The notes under the pieces are model-generated. The model ran no database searches. It worked only from the letters and a program-made list of their open reading frames with translations, and was not told the origin of the DNA. From Norana najaformis (Eukaryota; Annelida; Clitellata; Crassiclitellata; Hormogastridae), in NCBI GenBank assembly GCA_964023275.1, contig OZ029929.1, positions 6,363,935 to 6,427,934 on the forward strand: 64,000 nucleotides of DNA. Reading direction: 5' to 3'. Position numbers and translations under genes: made by a program. Every line of letters begins with the position of its first letter. The stretch's first letter is position 1. Positions 22,958 to 33,692 of this stretch are shown here, piece after piece.

Positions 22958-25813
22958 AATTTGTATACGAAAATCATCAATGTGTTCAAAAAGCTGTGCT
23001 TCTTGAGAGAACACTGGTCTGCAAGCAACGTCAAGCCAACAACAGGTTCAATATCAAAACTGGCAGAAAGTAAATATTTTAATGATAATGATAAATTATT
23101 CGATCAAGGCCTCTTGGGACAAAGCACAGCTTTCACACTTCTTGTAGCTTGAAGTAATTAGTATACATATATCTTGTCCATAGCCTTTGGGTCTGGGGGT
23201 CCAATCTTTCGGGGTGAAGGGCCATATTGCCATTTTATAAGGCTTCAGAGGCCAAACACAGAATTTCATAAATAACCAAAACAATGCAGTGCATCCTAAA
23301 AAACAACTTTATTTGCATACTTTAAGATCAGGTACCACATACATTTTTGCCAATTTTTTTGTAATGTTGGGATACCTGACAATCCTTTTGATTACACAAG
23401 TATTCGGGTTAGCAGTTCACAATTTTAGACATAAAAATCAATATTTTGAAAGGCTTGGTGGGCTGGATGAACTCATTCAGCGGGCTGGATCATGACCCAC
23501 AGACCGTATGTTGGACAACCCTGATCTGTGTCATCAAACTGTTTGGCAGTGGAATGTGCCAGCATCTCACAACATAGCAGGGGAATGTCACAGTTTAAGC
23601 CTCTCTTCAGATCAAACCTCTCTTTGGTTTTATATCAATTGGCTACATTTTAACTTCTTTTAGTATGATGCCACATATGCAGCCATGAATGTCATGATTC
23701 AGTCACTGTTTAAACACATGGAGAAGTTTATGAAAACCTACTTTTAGCATCATTAATTGGTGCCATGACACTGCTTAGTAATGCTATATGAAATCACTTA
23801 ATTGCAACTATGTAGCAGTTTTACATGTTTACCTTAGATGCATCATCTAAGTTTCGTATAAAAATTAAGACATTAGTTTTTGTATTTTAAACCCAAATGA
23901 ATTTAAATTTTTTAGTAACATAATAACTTCATTTAATTATTTTCCCCCTTGAAATGTCAACTCATTGGCTATGGAGTACACATAAGCTTTTCCATTCGTA
24001 CTTGCTTTTCACACAAAACTTGGCCGATGAAAGGATATCTAGTGCTGTTACCATTGTTCCTTACTATTATTGTCATCGTTATTAAAAATAAAAGTAATAT
24101 CAACAATTGTTGCATCATTGGCCTATTGTTACATTTCCAGGTATGGGTCTGTTAAGCTCCAATTGCCAAGTTTAATCCCCTGTGTATAGGTCAAAAGCTG
24201 GCTGGTATATATAAAACTATGTGCAAAGCATACAGTGTACATAAAAACTCTGAGCTGGCAGCGGGTGGTCAGAATTCGTTTAAAAGCTATGAAGCTTTTT
24301 TCTAAATCATGGTGAATTTAATTTGCCAAGAAAGCTGTTTCCTTTTCGTGCCAGTGTCCCTAATTATAGAATAATTTATGACATCGTAAAATTCCTATTA
24401 GAATTGATGCAAATCAAACAATGGCTCAGATGATAGAATTAATTGAACCATGCAGATATATGAACATATTACTATTTGATATCACCCTCTTTCCAAAGTT
24501 CAGAAGTGCTGACAAGACTATATACACAGCATCGATGGTTCTGAGCAACTTTTAATGAATGTATGTCCTTACATACATCAGTAACCACCTCAGGGCAAAC
24601 TAGAAAACATGCTCACTCAATTACAAGCTGATCACTTTAACCATTCAGCTACTGTAGAAAACACAACAGTTTCATGGGTGATTACTATTAGTAATGATGA
24701 TGATTGCATACCACTAGTTTTAAATTTTGTTGTGATGCTTTTGCTGTTTGTTCATTCTTACACTGTGGTGTTTACATTAATCTAATAGCATAAATATTTC
24801 TGCTATAGGCAAGTTAATTTCTTTATAGAGTCACAAGAATTGACTGTGCAAAAAGTGACTTCAGGGATTAAAGAAATCTATGGGGAAGGCAAAGTCTTTG
24901 TTATCAATGGAGCTGAAAGTGATGTGGAGGAATTTCTGGATGTCTCAGAGCATGTAAGTAAAGTATGAGGCGGTTAATGATGTATATAGGAACTTAGAGC
25001 ACTGGCCTAGTTAGCTACAATGGTAAACGCTTACGCCAAGGAACCTCTGTGCGTGAGGATCCCCGGGTTTGCAACTCGAAGGTGGCTTATTTCAAAGGTT
25101 TGAATCTTGGGCTAGCACATTCCGTACATGGAGACTTCAAGTGGCATGGCACCCATTCAGACAGGCACTGGTGGTGAAGGATCTCACCTGAGCAGGGGTG
25201 AGGCCATACATTCGCTGTAGAAATCTGTGTACATTTACATTTAAGTCTATTTCATTTGAAATTCTGTGATGCTGAAACACCTTTGCTTTTGTGTCTTCTC
25301 GTATGCTCATCTCGTTACGTGCTGCTATACATAGATTGTAATCACAGATTTATACGGCACTGCTTGAAGGGGGACACATCAAAGATACTGACAACAAAAG
25401 ACCAAGGAGTTCATGTGGTAGAAATTATGGATATTACCTTTACATATACAGCAGCCTAATTTTTGGCATGTGGACTGTTGTAAACTACCAACAATGGTGA
25501 TACAGGTTTTGATACAGTGCACTCTGTTATTGCAGTTCCGATATTTTCTTAAATAGTTTTGTTAACTAGTTTTTATTCTTTTCTTAAGGCGATCCAGGCA
25601 AGTCCAAGTATACTGATCCTAACTTGCTTGGACAAACTGTGTCCTAAGAAATCTGTGGACGTCCAAAACTGTACGACGATGGTGGAAACTCTGTTACATT
25701 TTGTCAACCGAGCCAGACGTGAAGGCTGCGTGCTGATCATTGGGTTGACAAAGAATTGGGGTTCAGTGAATGATGCACTGCTGTCCTCACAGCTGTTCAA
25801 GCGAGAGTATTAA
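22958..25813 (+). CDS. Degenerate AAA+ ATPase-like protein, C-terminal exons
   Basis: Three exons, 22,958-23,069 (donor GTAAAT), 24,809-24,953 (donor GTAAGT) and 25,589-25,813 with TAA, join in compatible phases (2, then 0). The first encodes VQKAVLLERTLVCKQRQANN, a basic amphipathic helix. The second and third read VFVINGAESDVEEFLDVSEH, then ASPSILILTCLDKLCPKKSV, then GCVLIIGLTKNWGSVNDALL and LFKREY. This follows the AAA order of sensor strand, Walker B strand, 'LCPKR' and 'VLVIGATN...LD.AL...F.RE'. The Walker B acidic pair is not canonical (ILTCLD) and the 'GATN' site is GLTK, so ATP hydrolysis is doubtful. Degenerate AAA modules of this kind occur in PEX6 D1, AFG2/SPATA5-like and IQCA/DRC11 proteins, and I cannot choose among them. 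Upstream exons, including any Walker A, were not found. The terminal GTATTA could instead be a donor. Confidence 0.6.
23187..23523. mobile_element. hAT-like non-autonomous element in the AAA-like gene intron
   Basis: The right end GCGGGCTGGATCATGACCC, CGTATGTTGGACAACCCTG has the form of hAT termini ('GGGCCGGAT...CCCGCGGGCC...TTGGACA.CCCTG'). The left end CTGGGGGTCCAATCTTTCGG is an imperfect inverted match. An 8-bp duplication was not recognised. Confidence 0.5.
25000..25250 (+). repeat. tRNA-derived SINE, family S1 (forward copy)
   Basis: The head TAGTTAGCTACAATGGTAAA contains an A-box-like segment and GGGTTTGCAACTC is a mutated B box 45 bases on. The body (TTATTTCAAAGGTTTGAATC, GTGAAGGATCTCACCTGAGC) and the GAGGCCATAC.TTCGCTGTAG end with a TACATTTACATTT tail match the S1 family. 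It lies in the intron between the last two AAA-like exons. Confidence 0.8.
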
Positions 25814-26140
25814 AGACATCATGCAACGTTTTTAGTTTGATTAGCTTTTACATTTTTCGTTGATGGTTAAATTGAAGTTCTTGTTACCTCAGACTCATTC
25901 CATTTCTGTTGTGCTTGGCTCTTGACAATTTATAGATCTGATATTGTAGTATGCGTTTTCAGTCTGGTTGTCTTTCTTTGCCTTGGGCTGGGTATTTGTC
26001 TTTAAATGTGGTGATAAATTACACACATGGCATTTAAGAGATGGTTATTTATATTTTAATTTTTTAAAGATTCTTAACTAGTTTTCCTACAGTGAAAACT
26101 AGTCTGTTAAATATAATTTTCTTTTGTATTTTATCCTTCT
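25814..26140 (+). other. 3' UTR of the AAA-like gene
   Basis: AT-rich, no coding feature, follows the TAA. Confidence 0.4.
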
Positions 26141-26440
26141 GTAAATAATAAGGGGCCAAGGATAGATCCCTGTGTGATACCAGCAGTGCAGGAAGCAGGA
26201 TCAAACCGAGTGGTACCAATGCCCACGTGCTGAGACCAATGGCAGAGGAAAGAAGTTAGCCAGTTTAAGGCAGTCCCAGACATAACAGAGCTGTTGCTGA
26301 TTCTAGAAAGAAGTAGTTGCTGGTCAGAAGAGCTGTTTCAATGAAGTAGTGATGAGTGATGTTGGTACGAAGTCCATCGGAGAGGATTTTAGGGGTAGTG
26401 TGATTAAGAAGAGACGTGAAGGATGTCATGGCAGTTGAAA
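26140..26440 (-). mobile_element. L2/CR1-like LINE RT remnant
   Basis: The reverse strand near 26,150-26,190 reads GITQGSILGP, the 'G.PQGS.LGPLLF' RT motif, surrounded by broken frames with the expected order. Confidence 0.6.
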
Positions 26441-26444
26441 TGAT

Positions 26445-27290
26445 AATCTCAAAATCCCTCTACATTTTCCACACTGGAGCCAATCTTCTGTTTACACTTG
26501 TTTCTTTTATATCACTTCCCTGAAGGTCACTTTCACTTGTACTTTACAGAAAAATTAAGACACATTACACTTCTGTAACCACAATGAGTGGCAGCATTTT
26601 TGATAATTTTGGATTTTTGTGTGGCTGATGTGTGATGGAAAGCCACAAACAAATGTGAATAATTTAGAACATTGTATACATTTACTTATGACTTGTTTGG
26701 TGATGAGTTGTGGATCCCAGATTACTTGGATATTGGGAATATTTCTTAAAGAATTATGCTGTTTTCAAAAGCAGTGTCCCTGCATCAGAAACAGTTCATT
26801 GCTGTCTTTTACAGCTTTTATGTCTGCTTTATAAAACAGTGTCGTTGAGGTGGATTGAAGGATTTTCACTGCTGCATTAGTCGTAACTAAAATCTGTGGT
26901 TTTCATTTAGTAAATGTAACTTGCCTGAGTAAGAACTGTATGGTAAGTAAAAGAACCACATTACAGGTTCTACTTTAATAATTAAATTCTGATGGCAAAC
27001 CTGCAGGTTGTAACAAGTTCAGTTGAGACCACAAGAGGAGGAGTATGGTAGTAGGCAGTGGACATAAATTTTGGTTAAATAGAATTGTCTTAATGTAGCA
27101 TGACTTGTGTTTTGTACCGATACTATGAACTATGATATTTTTATTGTCACGGTTGTGATTTCGGGAGCTTTTGCATTCCTGGTTGACATGTAACAATGTT
27201 GTAGCAACTGACGAAATGATTAGGCCAAAGAAACAACGTGTTTGCATTACAGTGCCTTGGTGCATTTTATTTCAATAAATGTTGAATATT
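26445..27290 (+). terminator. Non-coding, with poly(A) signal near 27,274
   Basis: No coding feature. AATAAA at 27,274-27,279 is a plausible poly(A) signal for the AAA-like gene, 1.46 kb after its stop. Confidence 0.35.
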
Positions 27291-27294
27291 TGTA

Positions 27295-27930
27295 CCAGTA
27301 TTCTGTCAGATTGATTTGTGTTGCCTCGGTAGACACTCGGTGGCGATATGCTAGGCACCTAAACACAACCTGTGCCATTGTTAGTAGATATTGTTAGATT
27401 TAAGCAATCATTGCTGAGCTTGGAGTTTGCTCCGAAGATACTGTAAGAACAGACTTTCATCTGAACAATGTGTATCACTCGATGCTGGATTTGTCCAATC
27501 TTCAAATTGATGCATTGCCTAAAGAAAACTCAATAATTTCTGGGTCACTCTCTTCATGTATGAGCAAACTTGTGGACATGAGGAGAACATAATGCCCAGA
27601 GCGGACGTCCTCATCTAGTTTTTGTTCTGTACAGTTAATTTGGTAGAGCTAGTGCAGTAAACACTAACTCCAGGCAGACAGTCTATTGCATTGGATCAAA
27701 TAGGGGATTCTGTGGAAGTGACAGAAATAGCGCGTTCACTACGGTTTACCCACTTCATATGCTGGCAGCTAGGGCTGCTTCGAGTACTAGATTCCAAAAA
27801 AGATTCCAGTAGCTTTTCAGTACTCAGGTACTTGAGAATTTCATCTGTGTTCTTTGTTATTATTTCAGTCAACTAAATGCAAATCCAGCACAAAGCCTCA
27901 GTGGAATGCTTTCAATGCCATCTGTTATCA
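27295..27930. other. Intergenic, no gene seen
   Basis: No supported feature on either strand. Confidence 0.4.
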
Positions 27931-27934
27931 GTTT

Positions 27935-28030
27935 CACATGGGGGACTTGAATCCAGGTTGCAGGGTTCAAAAGGCGACATGCAACCTGCCCTGCCACCGC
28001 GTCAACGGTCTCACATCTTAACGGCTTTAT
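27935..28030 (-). repeat. tRNA-like SINE head or tRNA pseudogene
   Basis: The reverse strand has GGTGGCAGGGCAGG (A-box-like) and GGATTCAAGTCCCC (B-box-like) about 45 bases apart. Arm pairing is imperfect, so this is likely a SINE head or a dead tRNA. Confidence 0.4.
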
Positions 28031-28317
28031 AAATGCATTGTTCTCCTTCCCGTTTTAAGTTTCCGATTCTATTATTTCGCTGCCATCTGTTTCTGACAGA
28101 TCTGCTAAACAGGGGCCCATTCGTTGGGGAGCTTGGTCTGTAACTAGTCTCTAAATTTTCGTGTTCATTTTGTGTGCTCAGTGCACAGTTTAAATAGTAT
28201 AATGTTTGAGAAAGAGAATGCGTAATGCTGAAGATTTATGCGAGTATTGCCGGAAGATAGTGATGAACGATGATCGACCCAGTGGTGGAGTTCGGATCAC
28301 GCAAGCACTGGCTTAAT

Positions 28318-28565
28318 AATAATAATAATAATTAGCAACTTTTAATGCGCCGGTGTCTAATGCACAAGACATCAACCGATGACTTAGCAAAGCCAAGCTG
28401 CAATCGGGTCATTTACCAGAAGGTTAGCCCACAAGACAGAGGCAGCCTACGGTGGATAGGGACCTAAGCAATTTGAAAATGGTAAGTTTTAACTTGAGAA
28501 CGAAATGACAGAAGCGACTGAGCAGAACGAACAGACGAAGGAAGGGCGTTCAATCATACCTATAT
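28318..28565 (-). mobile_element. L2/CR1-like LINE 3' end
   Basis: The reverse strand reads ERPSFVCSFCSVASVISF, the 'WNALPSSVRSA.S...F' RT C-terminal block with shifts, followed by a 3' UTR that stops at an AAT microsatellite (28,316-28,332). Confidence 0.55.
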
Positions 28566-28704
28566 AGCAAATATCTGATAGTAAAAATCCTTATATTTTC
28601 ACATCATTAATTTTAAAAACGTTTTCTCCTGATAGCCTTCAAGTCATTTCATCAGAAGCCATATCGAAACTGCTGATCGGGAACACAACATGAGATGAGT
28701 TTCC

Positions 28705-30570
28705 CTAAGTGTTGACAGATAATGACAGAGTACTTATCCTGGGTAAACTAATACCTAAGTGTGAGCCAATGCAGTCTGTTACCACTGCCCCACGCATGTG
28801 ATTCGAAGTCTGCGATTTCTGGTTCGTTATCTTCTGGCACGGCAGGAACGTTTCTAGTAATGCCTGTCGAAACTTTCTGCCGCTCACGAGGTACATCAGA
28901 AAGTCGAAGGCGTTGTTTGCGTAATAGAGCATGGTCACCACGGAGTACCCGAAATCGTATACTGCCTGATCCAGATCGCTGAACTCCGAGGTCCTGCGGT
29001 AGGCGTAGTAGATGATGAAAATGTCGAGGGGAAGAGTGAGTACGAGGAACATAAGACTGACCCCGATCAACATTGTAGTCGTGGACGTCATCTTGCCTTT
29101 ACGGCAAGAATTGGAACCCAGCTGTCTCAGTCGAGACGTGCTCGATCGAGTGATCTTGGTGACTGTGACGATGTTACCGATGATGACGACCGTAAATGGA
29201 AAGAAATCACAGAGGAAGGCGTCGATCCAACACCAATGGTCGTCGAAAAAGTGGAACCATTCGCTGCGGACGTTGCAGGCGTACGCGACAACACTCGTCG
29301 TATTGTTTCCGGAGGAACTGTCCTCCGCTGTCGGGAGGAGGTCGAAGCTCTCGAGAAAGAATGCATTAGCAGCAAAGAGAAGGACAGCGATGCTCAGCCA
29401 GGACAGCAGAATGCGACGCTTACTGCAGAGCTCCTTGCAGCGCAGGGGGCAGCAGACGGAAACAGACCGTTCGATCGTCAACAAGAGCAGGGTCCAGGAG
29501 GCGAGCTGGCGGAGGTAGTAGGTTAACAGGTTGTGGAACTTACAGCTGAAGCTCGACATATCGCGTATGTTGATCTTGAACGCGTATGTCAGCCAGACTC
29601 GCAGAAGCCCCGTGTTGAGGACTGCGACGTCCACCAGGGCAAGGGCGGTCAGGATGAATCCAGTGGACGAGGACCGAAAGAGACGGTTCTGGAGGATTAT
29701 GGCGGACAGCCCGTTTCCAACAGTTCCGCTGACGATCAGAATGGGTGAAACGTAGACGAATACGTCATTGTGGGCCTTGTGCTGCCAGTGAGTATAGGTG
29801 GAAGACAATACGTTATCATCTGTCGTTATTAAATGCGTGGTTGACTCTCTGGCTGGCTGGCTTGAAATTGTCTCACTGTTTAATATAACTCTAAAGGCCG
29901 CATCCGTTGTCAAGTACGATGAAACAAGACCACTTATTAATGTACCGTCACTTGTTGTTACCTTGCCGTCACTTGTTACCTTGCCGTCACTTGTTGTTAT
30001 CCTGCTGTCACTTGTTGTTACCTTTCCATCACTTGTTGTCACCTTGCTGTCACTTGTTGTTACCTTGCTTTCACTTCTCACCTTGCCGTCTCCCACTGTG
30101 GTGTCTTTTACCGAGAAATATGTGAAGCCCTTTTGAGTAATTTCACTTGCGTCCGTAAACATGGTTTCAGCGTCATGAAGATTCGTCGTTTCTCCGACCT
30201 TTTGGCTGAAAACAGAAACCTGCGTTACGGTAAACGAGACGTCATCAGTCGTGAGATCGTCCCCTTCGCTGGTCTTGTGTGTTCTTGAACAATTTTGCGT
30301 ATAGATTACATCATTAAACGTCATATCTTGATTCCCCGTTGTTTTCAGTATTTCCTTTCCAGTTGTGGATTCCAGTGCGTATCTGGCATAGTTGTTCTTG
30401 GTGTTCTGGTGGTCAGTCGACCGCGACGCGCTGGCCGCGTTGGATCCGGTTGCCATGAGAGGCGCGAAAGTCACGCAGTAAGCAACTGTCGCCATCAGAA
30501 GTTTTTGCCGAAGTGGTCTTAACAGTGACAGGGCCATAGTTGTCGAGAACCTGAAGCGGTATGGCTTCAT
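28705..30570 (-). CDS. Class A (rhodopsin-like) 7TM receptor, intronless, long Ser/Thr-rich ectodomain
   Basis: Single open frame of 621 codons. The ATG at 30,570 precedes a hydrophobic leader near residues 12-47; downstream Met codons at about residues 12 and 26 are alternative starts. Residues about 48-270 are a Ser/Thr-rich ectodomain containing TTSDGKV/TTSDSKV tandem repeats and several N-glycosylation sites. Seven membrane segments follow. Visible class A landmarks: GTVGNGLSAIIL (TM1 Asn), LTALALVDVAVL (TM2 Asp), FSCKFH (TM3 Cys), TIERSVSV in place of DRY, LLSWLSIA (TM4 Trp), a Cys in loop 2, LTLPLDIF (TM6 Pro) and NNAFDFLMYLVSGRKFRQAL at the NPxxY position. The frame and 7TM region match its two neighbours. 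It is probably a peptide-type receptor (FMRFamide/TRH/GPR139-like), with the ligand unknown. Confidence 0.92.
   Translation of the reverse strand: MKPYRFRFSTTMALSLLRPLRQKLLMATVAYCVTFAPLMATGSNAASASRSTDHQNTKNNYARYALESTTGKEILKTTGNQDMTFNDVIYTQNCSRTHKTSEGDDLTTDDVSFTVTQVSVFSQKVGETTNLHDAETMFTDASEITQKGFTYFSVKDTTVGDGKVRSESKVTTSDSKVTTSDGKVTTSDSRITTSDGKVTSDGKVTTSDGTLISGLVSSYLTTDAAFRVILNSETISSQPARESTTHLITTDDNVLSSTYTHWQHKAHNDVFVYVSPILIVSGTVGNGLSAIILQNRLFRSSSTGFILTALALVDVAVLNTGLLRVWLTYAFKINIRDMSSFSCKFHNLLTYYLRQLASWTLLLLTIERSVSVCCPLRCKELCSKRRILLSWLSIAVLLFAANAFFLESFDLLPTAEDSSSGNNTTSVVAYACNVRSEWFHFFDDHWCWIDAFLCDFFPFTVVIIGNIVTVTKITRSSTSRLRQLGSNSCRKGKMTSTTTMLIGVSLMFLVLTLPLDIFIIYYAYRRTSEFSDLDQAVYDFGYSVVTMLYYANNAFDFLMYLVSGRKFRQALLETFLPCQKITNQKSQTSNHMRGAVVTDCIGSHLGISLPRISTLSLSVNT
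29935..30105 (-). repeat. Coding tandem repeat in receptor ectodomain
   Basis: About eight imperfect units of roughly 21-24 bp (reverse strand AAGGTAACAACAAGTGACGG), encoding K-V-T-T-S-D-G/S. All are in frame, so ectodomain length can vary without frameshift. Confidence 0.85.
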
Positions 30571-30619
30571 CCGTTGCCACTCTGCCGTTGAAGGACAAGT
30601 GCCTTGAGTTTTCCACAGT

Positions 30620-31085
30620 AGCCTAAGGTTTTTACTCTGCCTAATCCTAGTTCAAGCCCTTTCCTTAAGTCACGCGTCACTTCGACTCTTCTCTCATAGA
30701 TACAAGCCTTTGTGCGAACGTGCAGCATTTCAGGCTAAGTCAGTTATGCCAGGAAGTCTAAGAATAATTTATACACACTATTCACACACACACACAACAT
30801 AGGCCTATATAAATATTATATATATATATATGCGTGTGTAGATAACGATTCTCTATGACACAATACAAGTTATTGGACTTACAAGGTGCAGTCCATGCAG
30901 CTATTCTTGATATCCTGAACAAGTTTTCGGTTTGTCCTTAGCACAGACCGACGACGAGCGAAAGGGACAGCATCTTCGCATGTCCCATGAAACGTACATT
31001 TGTTACATCATGTTGCTGTACGACAATTGATGCAATAGGAACCCCACTGCAGTTTCAGTCGGCCTACGCCCAAGTAGGCCTACCT
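30620..31085. other. Intergenic, small AC and TA microsatellites
   Basis: ACACACAC at about 30,785 and TATATATA at about 30,815-30,830. No gene seen. Confidence 0.5.
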
Positions 31086-31294
31086 AGAGTGCTCACGTTG
31101 AGCTGTGCCAAGGGGAGTATCTTCGATGTACGGTAATAGCCAACACAACTGTGGTCAGAACGTTGATTGGCCCACTGTGCGTGGCAAAATGTATACAAAA
31201 GCATGCCATATGCGGATTACAGCCAGACAGTCAGTGTGGCTTTTTATGGTATAGACACAGAAGCATTTCTGACTGTAAGACACAGCTGCAGCAT

Positions 31295-31300
31295 TTTATT
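31295..31300 (-). terminator. Poly(A) signal of receptor copy A
   Basis: Reverse-strand AATAAA about 480 bases after the stop. It is preserved in copy B at 43,302-43,307. Confidence 0.45.
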
Positions 31301-31778
31301 ACCAGACGTTAGTGTGTAAACTTATGGCCTTTCGATATCAGCTCTTACCAGTCATTGCTTGTGAGATGCCGGAGCTGTAGATGTTGCGTCAAATGTTTGG
31401 ATTAGATTAGAGTGAGCGATGACTGCACATGGGTCCGATTTATCATATATCGGCAGTGTGCAGAGAAAGATGAAAGACGATAACAACTATAAATTAAGGA
31501 AGCAAGAAAGCACCGTCCTGTGCGGAGTTGTTTCTCAACGTTATCGGATGGGTATACAAAGGATAGGGTTTCACGTTTTTCATTTACCCAACTGGTGACT
31601 AAACTCAGTGTAACGTAAGATGATGTAATGTAACAGCACATGCGAGCTATGTAGTTACTCTGTAATTATTCCTGGAACACCGATTTTTAAAAAGTTTAGA
31701 CCATTTCATACGGTATTAGCACAGGAAATGCGGTCTACTGAGTGAAACGCCTTAAGATAGACTTTATGCCATGTCCGC

Positions 31779-33431
31779 CTACCGCTCGGCGGAATTCGAT
31801 TCATGATTTCTGCAGCGTCTCTGGGTCGCTGCCTGTGAGTTTTGATTCGCGGTCTTTCGACAAGGTACAAACGTTTCTAGAAAAGCCTGTCTGAATCTCA
31901 TCCCGCTGACGAGATACATGAGAAAGTCGAAGGCATTGTTCGAGTAATAGGAAAGTGTGACGACTGCATAAGCCAAGTCGTAAATGGCCTGCTCATGGTT
32001 CTGAGGCAACACACTTCCTACATACGCGTAGTACAGGAACAAAATATCTATCGGGAGGCTGAGTATTAGAAACATGACGCTAACCCCGATCAACATGGCT
32101 GTGGTGGACGCCATATGTTTCCCGTTGGAGTTTGAGACTACGCCCATCTGTCTTTCGCGTTCCCAACGGGATTTCAGGATACCAATGATGGTGAGAATGT
32201 TCCCGATCAGCACGACTAAGAATGGAAAAAGATTTCCGAGGATAGCGTCAATGTAGCTCCAAGAAAAGTCGAAGAAATTATACCAGTCATCGCGGATTTG
32301 GCAGCTGTATTTAACTTGTGTTGTATTGTAACTGAAGTCGATTATAATCGGCCATAGATCGAAAGCTGAGAAAAAGAAAGCGTGTTCAGCAAACAGAAAT
32401 GTGGAAATAGTTAACCAGGAGATAACGATGCGTCTCTTGCTGCAAAGCTCTTTACATCGAAGAGGAAACCATACGGAAATTGATCGCTCGATCGTTAAGA
32501 GGATCAAGGTCCAAGAGGCTAACTGGTGCAAATAATAGGTTAAAAGAAAATGCAATTTACAGCCGAATCTCGTTAGATCACGAATGTTGATCCCAAACGC
32601 GTTCATAATCCAAAGTCGCATGAGTCCCGTATTGAGGACTGCGACATCCACAACGGAAAGGGCGGTCAGGATGAATCCAGTGGTTGAGGACCGAAAAAGA
32701 CGGTTCTGGAGAGTAATAACAGACATGGAGTTTCCGAGAGTTCCGAAGACGATCAGAAACGGAGAAACGTAGGTGAGCAGAATCACTGAGAGTCTTTCTT
32801 GCCAATAGACATCTAGGGGTGGTAAGACGGTAGAATTTCTTTGTGTTGAAACTGTAACATTTAATTTGGAATACAACTTGTGGCCTAGTTCCATGGAAAT
32901 ATTTTTTGGTAGGCCTAATCTCCTCGAGTCTTTGTCATTCCCGTACACAAATGTGGACAAATTATTTGCTGGAATGGTGTTGCTGTAATTGTCCGAGAAA
33001 CGCGTCGTACTGTTTCGAGAACCATTGGTTTCTATCTGTGCAGGCGCTCTGGTCACTTTGTCAACGAATGTTGTGGCATAAACTTCGGCAAACAGCTTCA
33101 ACGACTCCGTTATGCGTGAAGAGGCATTGGCGTCCATTACATTCTCCAGTCCGATAACATTAAAACTGGTTTGCGTTAAATTGAGTCCACTTTCGGTTAT
33201 ATCGTAATAGTCAGAAATTGAGACTCCCACGGACGTTCCTGTTCCTGTTTTCGATCCGTAGGTGCGAGTTGGGGCGCCTTGGGTGTTTCTAGGGCTGGAG
33301 TCAGCATCGATCAATGTAGATATAAAGTCGATGTTTGACCCAACGCTCTTTAAAGCCTCCACGCCAGCGAGGTATGTGAACATCGCCAGCAGATGATACC
33401 AGAGGAGTGGGATGTTGAAGATCATGGTCAT
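31779..33431 (-). CDS. Class A 7TM receptor, intronless (duplicate A)
   Basis: Single open frame of 550 codons from ATG at 33,431. Residues 1-27 (MTMIFNIPLLWYHLLAMFTY...) form a signal peptide. The ectodomain to about residue 210 has at least seven N-glycosylation sequons (NLT, NAS, NGS, NST, NYS, NLS, NIS, NVT). TM landmarks: GTLGNSMSVITL, LTALSVVDVAVLNTG, FGCKLHFL, TIERSISVWFPLRCKEL, IVISWLTI, Cys in YSCQIRDDW, FPFLVVLIGNIL, ILSLPIDILF and NNAFDFLMYLVSGMRFRQAF, with a short basic tail. NPxxY and DRY are replaced by variants shared with the other two receptors, which marks a common subfamily. It is the neighbour and paralogue of the 28.7-30.6 kb gene and a very close copy of 43.8-45.5 kb. 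The ligand is unknown; a neuropeptide-type role is inferred. Confidence 0.94.
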   Translation of the reverse strand: MTMIFNIPLLWYHLLAMFTYLAGVEALKSVGSNIDFISTLIDADSSPRNTQGAPTRTYGSKTGTGTSVGVSISDYYDITESGLNLTQTSFNVIGLENVMDANASSRITESLKLFAEVYATTFVDKVTRAPAQIETNGSRNSTTRFSDNYSNTIPANNLSTFVYGNDKDSRRLGLPKNISMELGHKLYSKLNVTVSTQRNSTVLPPLDVYWQERLSVILLTYVSPFLIVFGTLGNSMSVITLQNRLFRSSTTGFILTALSVVDVAVLNTGLMRLWIMNAFGINIRDLTRFGCKLHFLLTYYLHQLASWTLILLTIERSISVWFPLRCKELCSKRRIVISWLTISTFLFAEHAFFFSAFDLWPIIIDFSYNTTQVKYSCQIRDDWYNFFDFSWSYIDAILGNLFPFLVVLIGNILTIIGILKSRWERERQMGVVSNSNGKHMASTTAMLIGVSVMFLILSLPIDILFLYYAYVGSVLPQNHEQAIYDLAYAVVTLSYYSNNAFDFLMYLVSGMRFRQAFLETFVPCRKTANQNSQAATQRRCRNHESNSAER

Positions 33432-33651
33432 TCAAATAACAGATAAAAAATAAACAGTTGCAGTTCTCTTGTGTGAAGAATAGACTTTTCCTGTGCAAGG
33501 ATCAAACGAAGCCTGTAAAAATACATCTAAATTTTTCAAGTTCAAGTGGATTTGTTTGATTTTGTAAGTGCAATCTGGAATGAATTTTTATTCATATACG
33601 TTCTCATTTGATCACTGTTCTCTCCTTCATCAGCAAAATCAGCATATCACA

Positions 33652-33658
33652 GTCGTCG

Positions 33659-33691
<33 letters not shown>

Positions 33692-33692
33692 A
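33652..33692. repeat. TCA microsatellite (duplication copy A)
   Basis: ATCATCATC run, shorter in copy B at 45,670-45,692. A second TCA run at 34,548-34,575 corresponds to 46,523-46,570 in copy B, where it is longer. Confidence 0.9.

Noticed and set aside
29012..29526. 168-codon and shorter + strand ORFs inside the 28.7-30.6 kb receptor
   Set aside because: Antisense shadows of the 7TM coding region.
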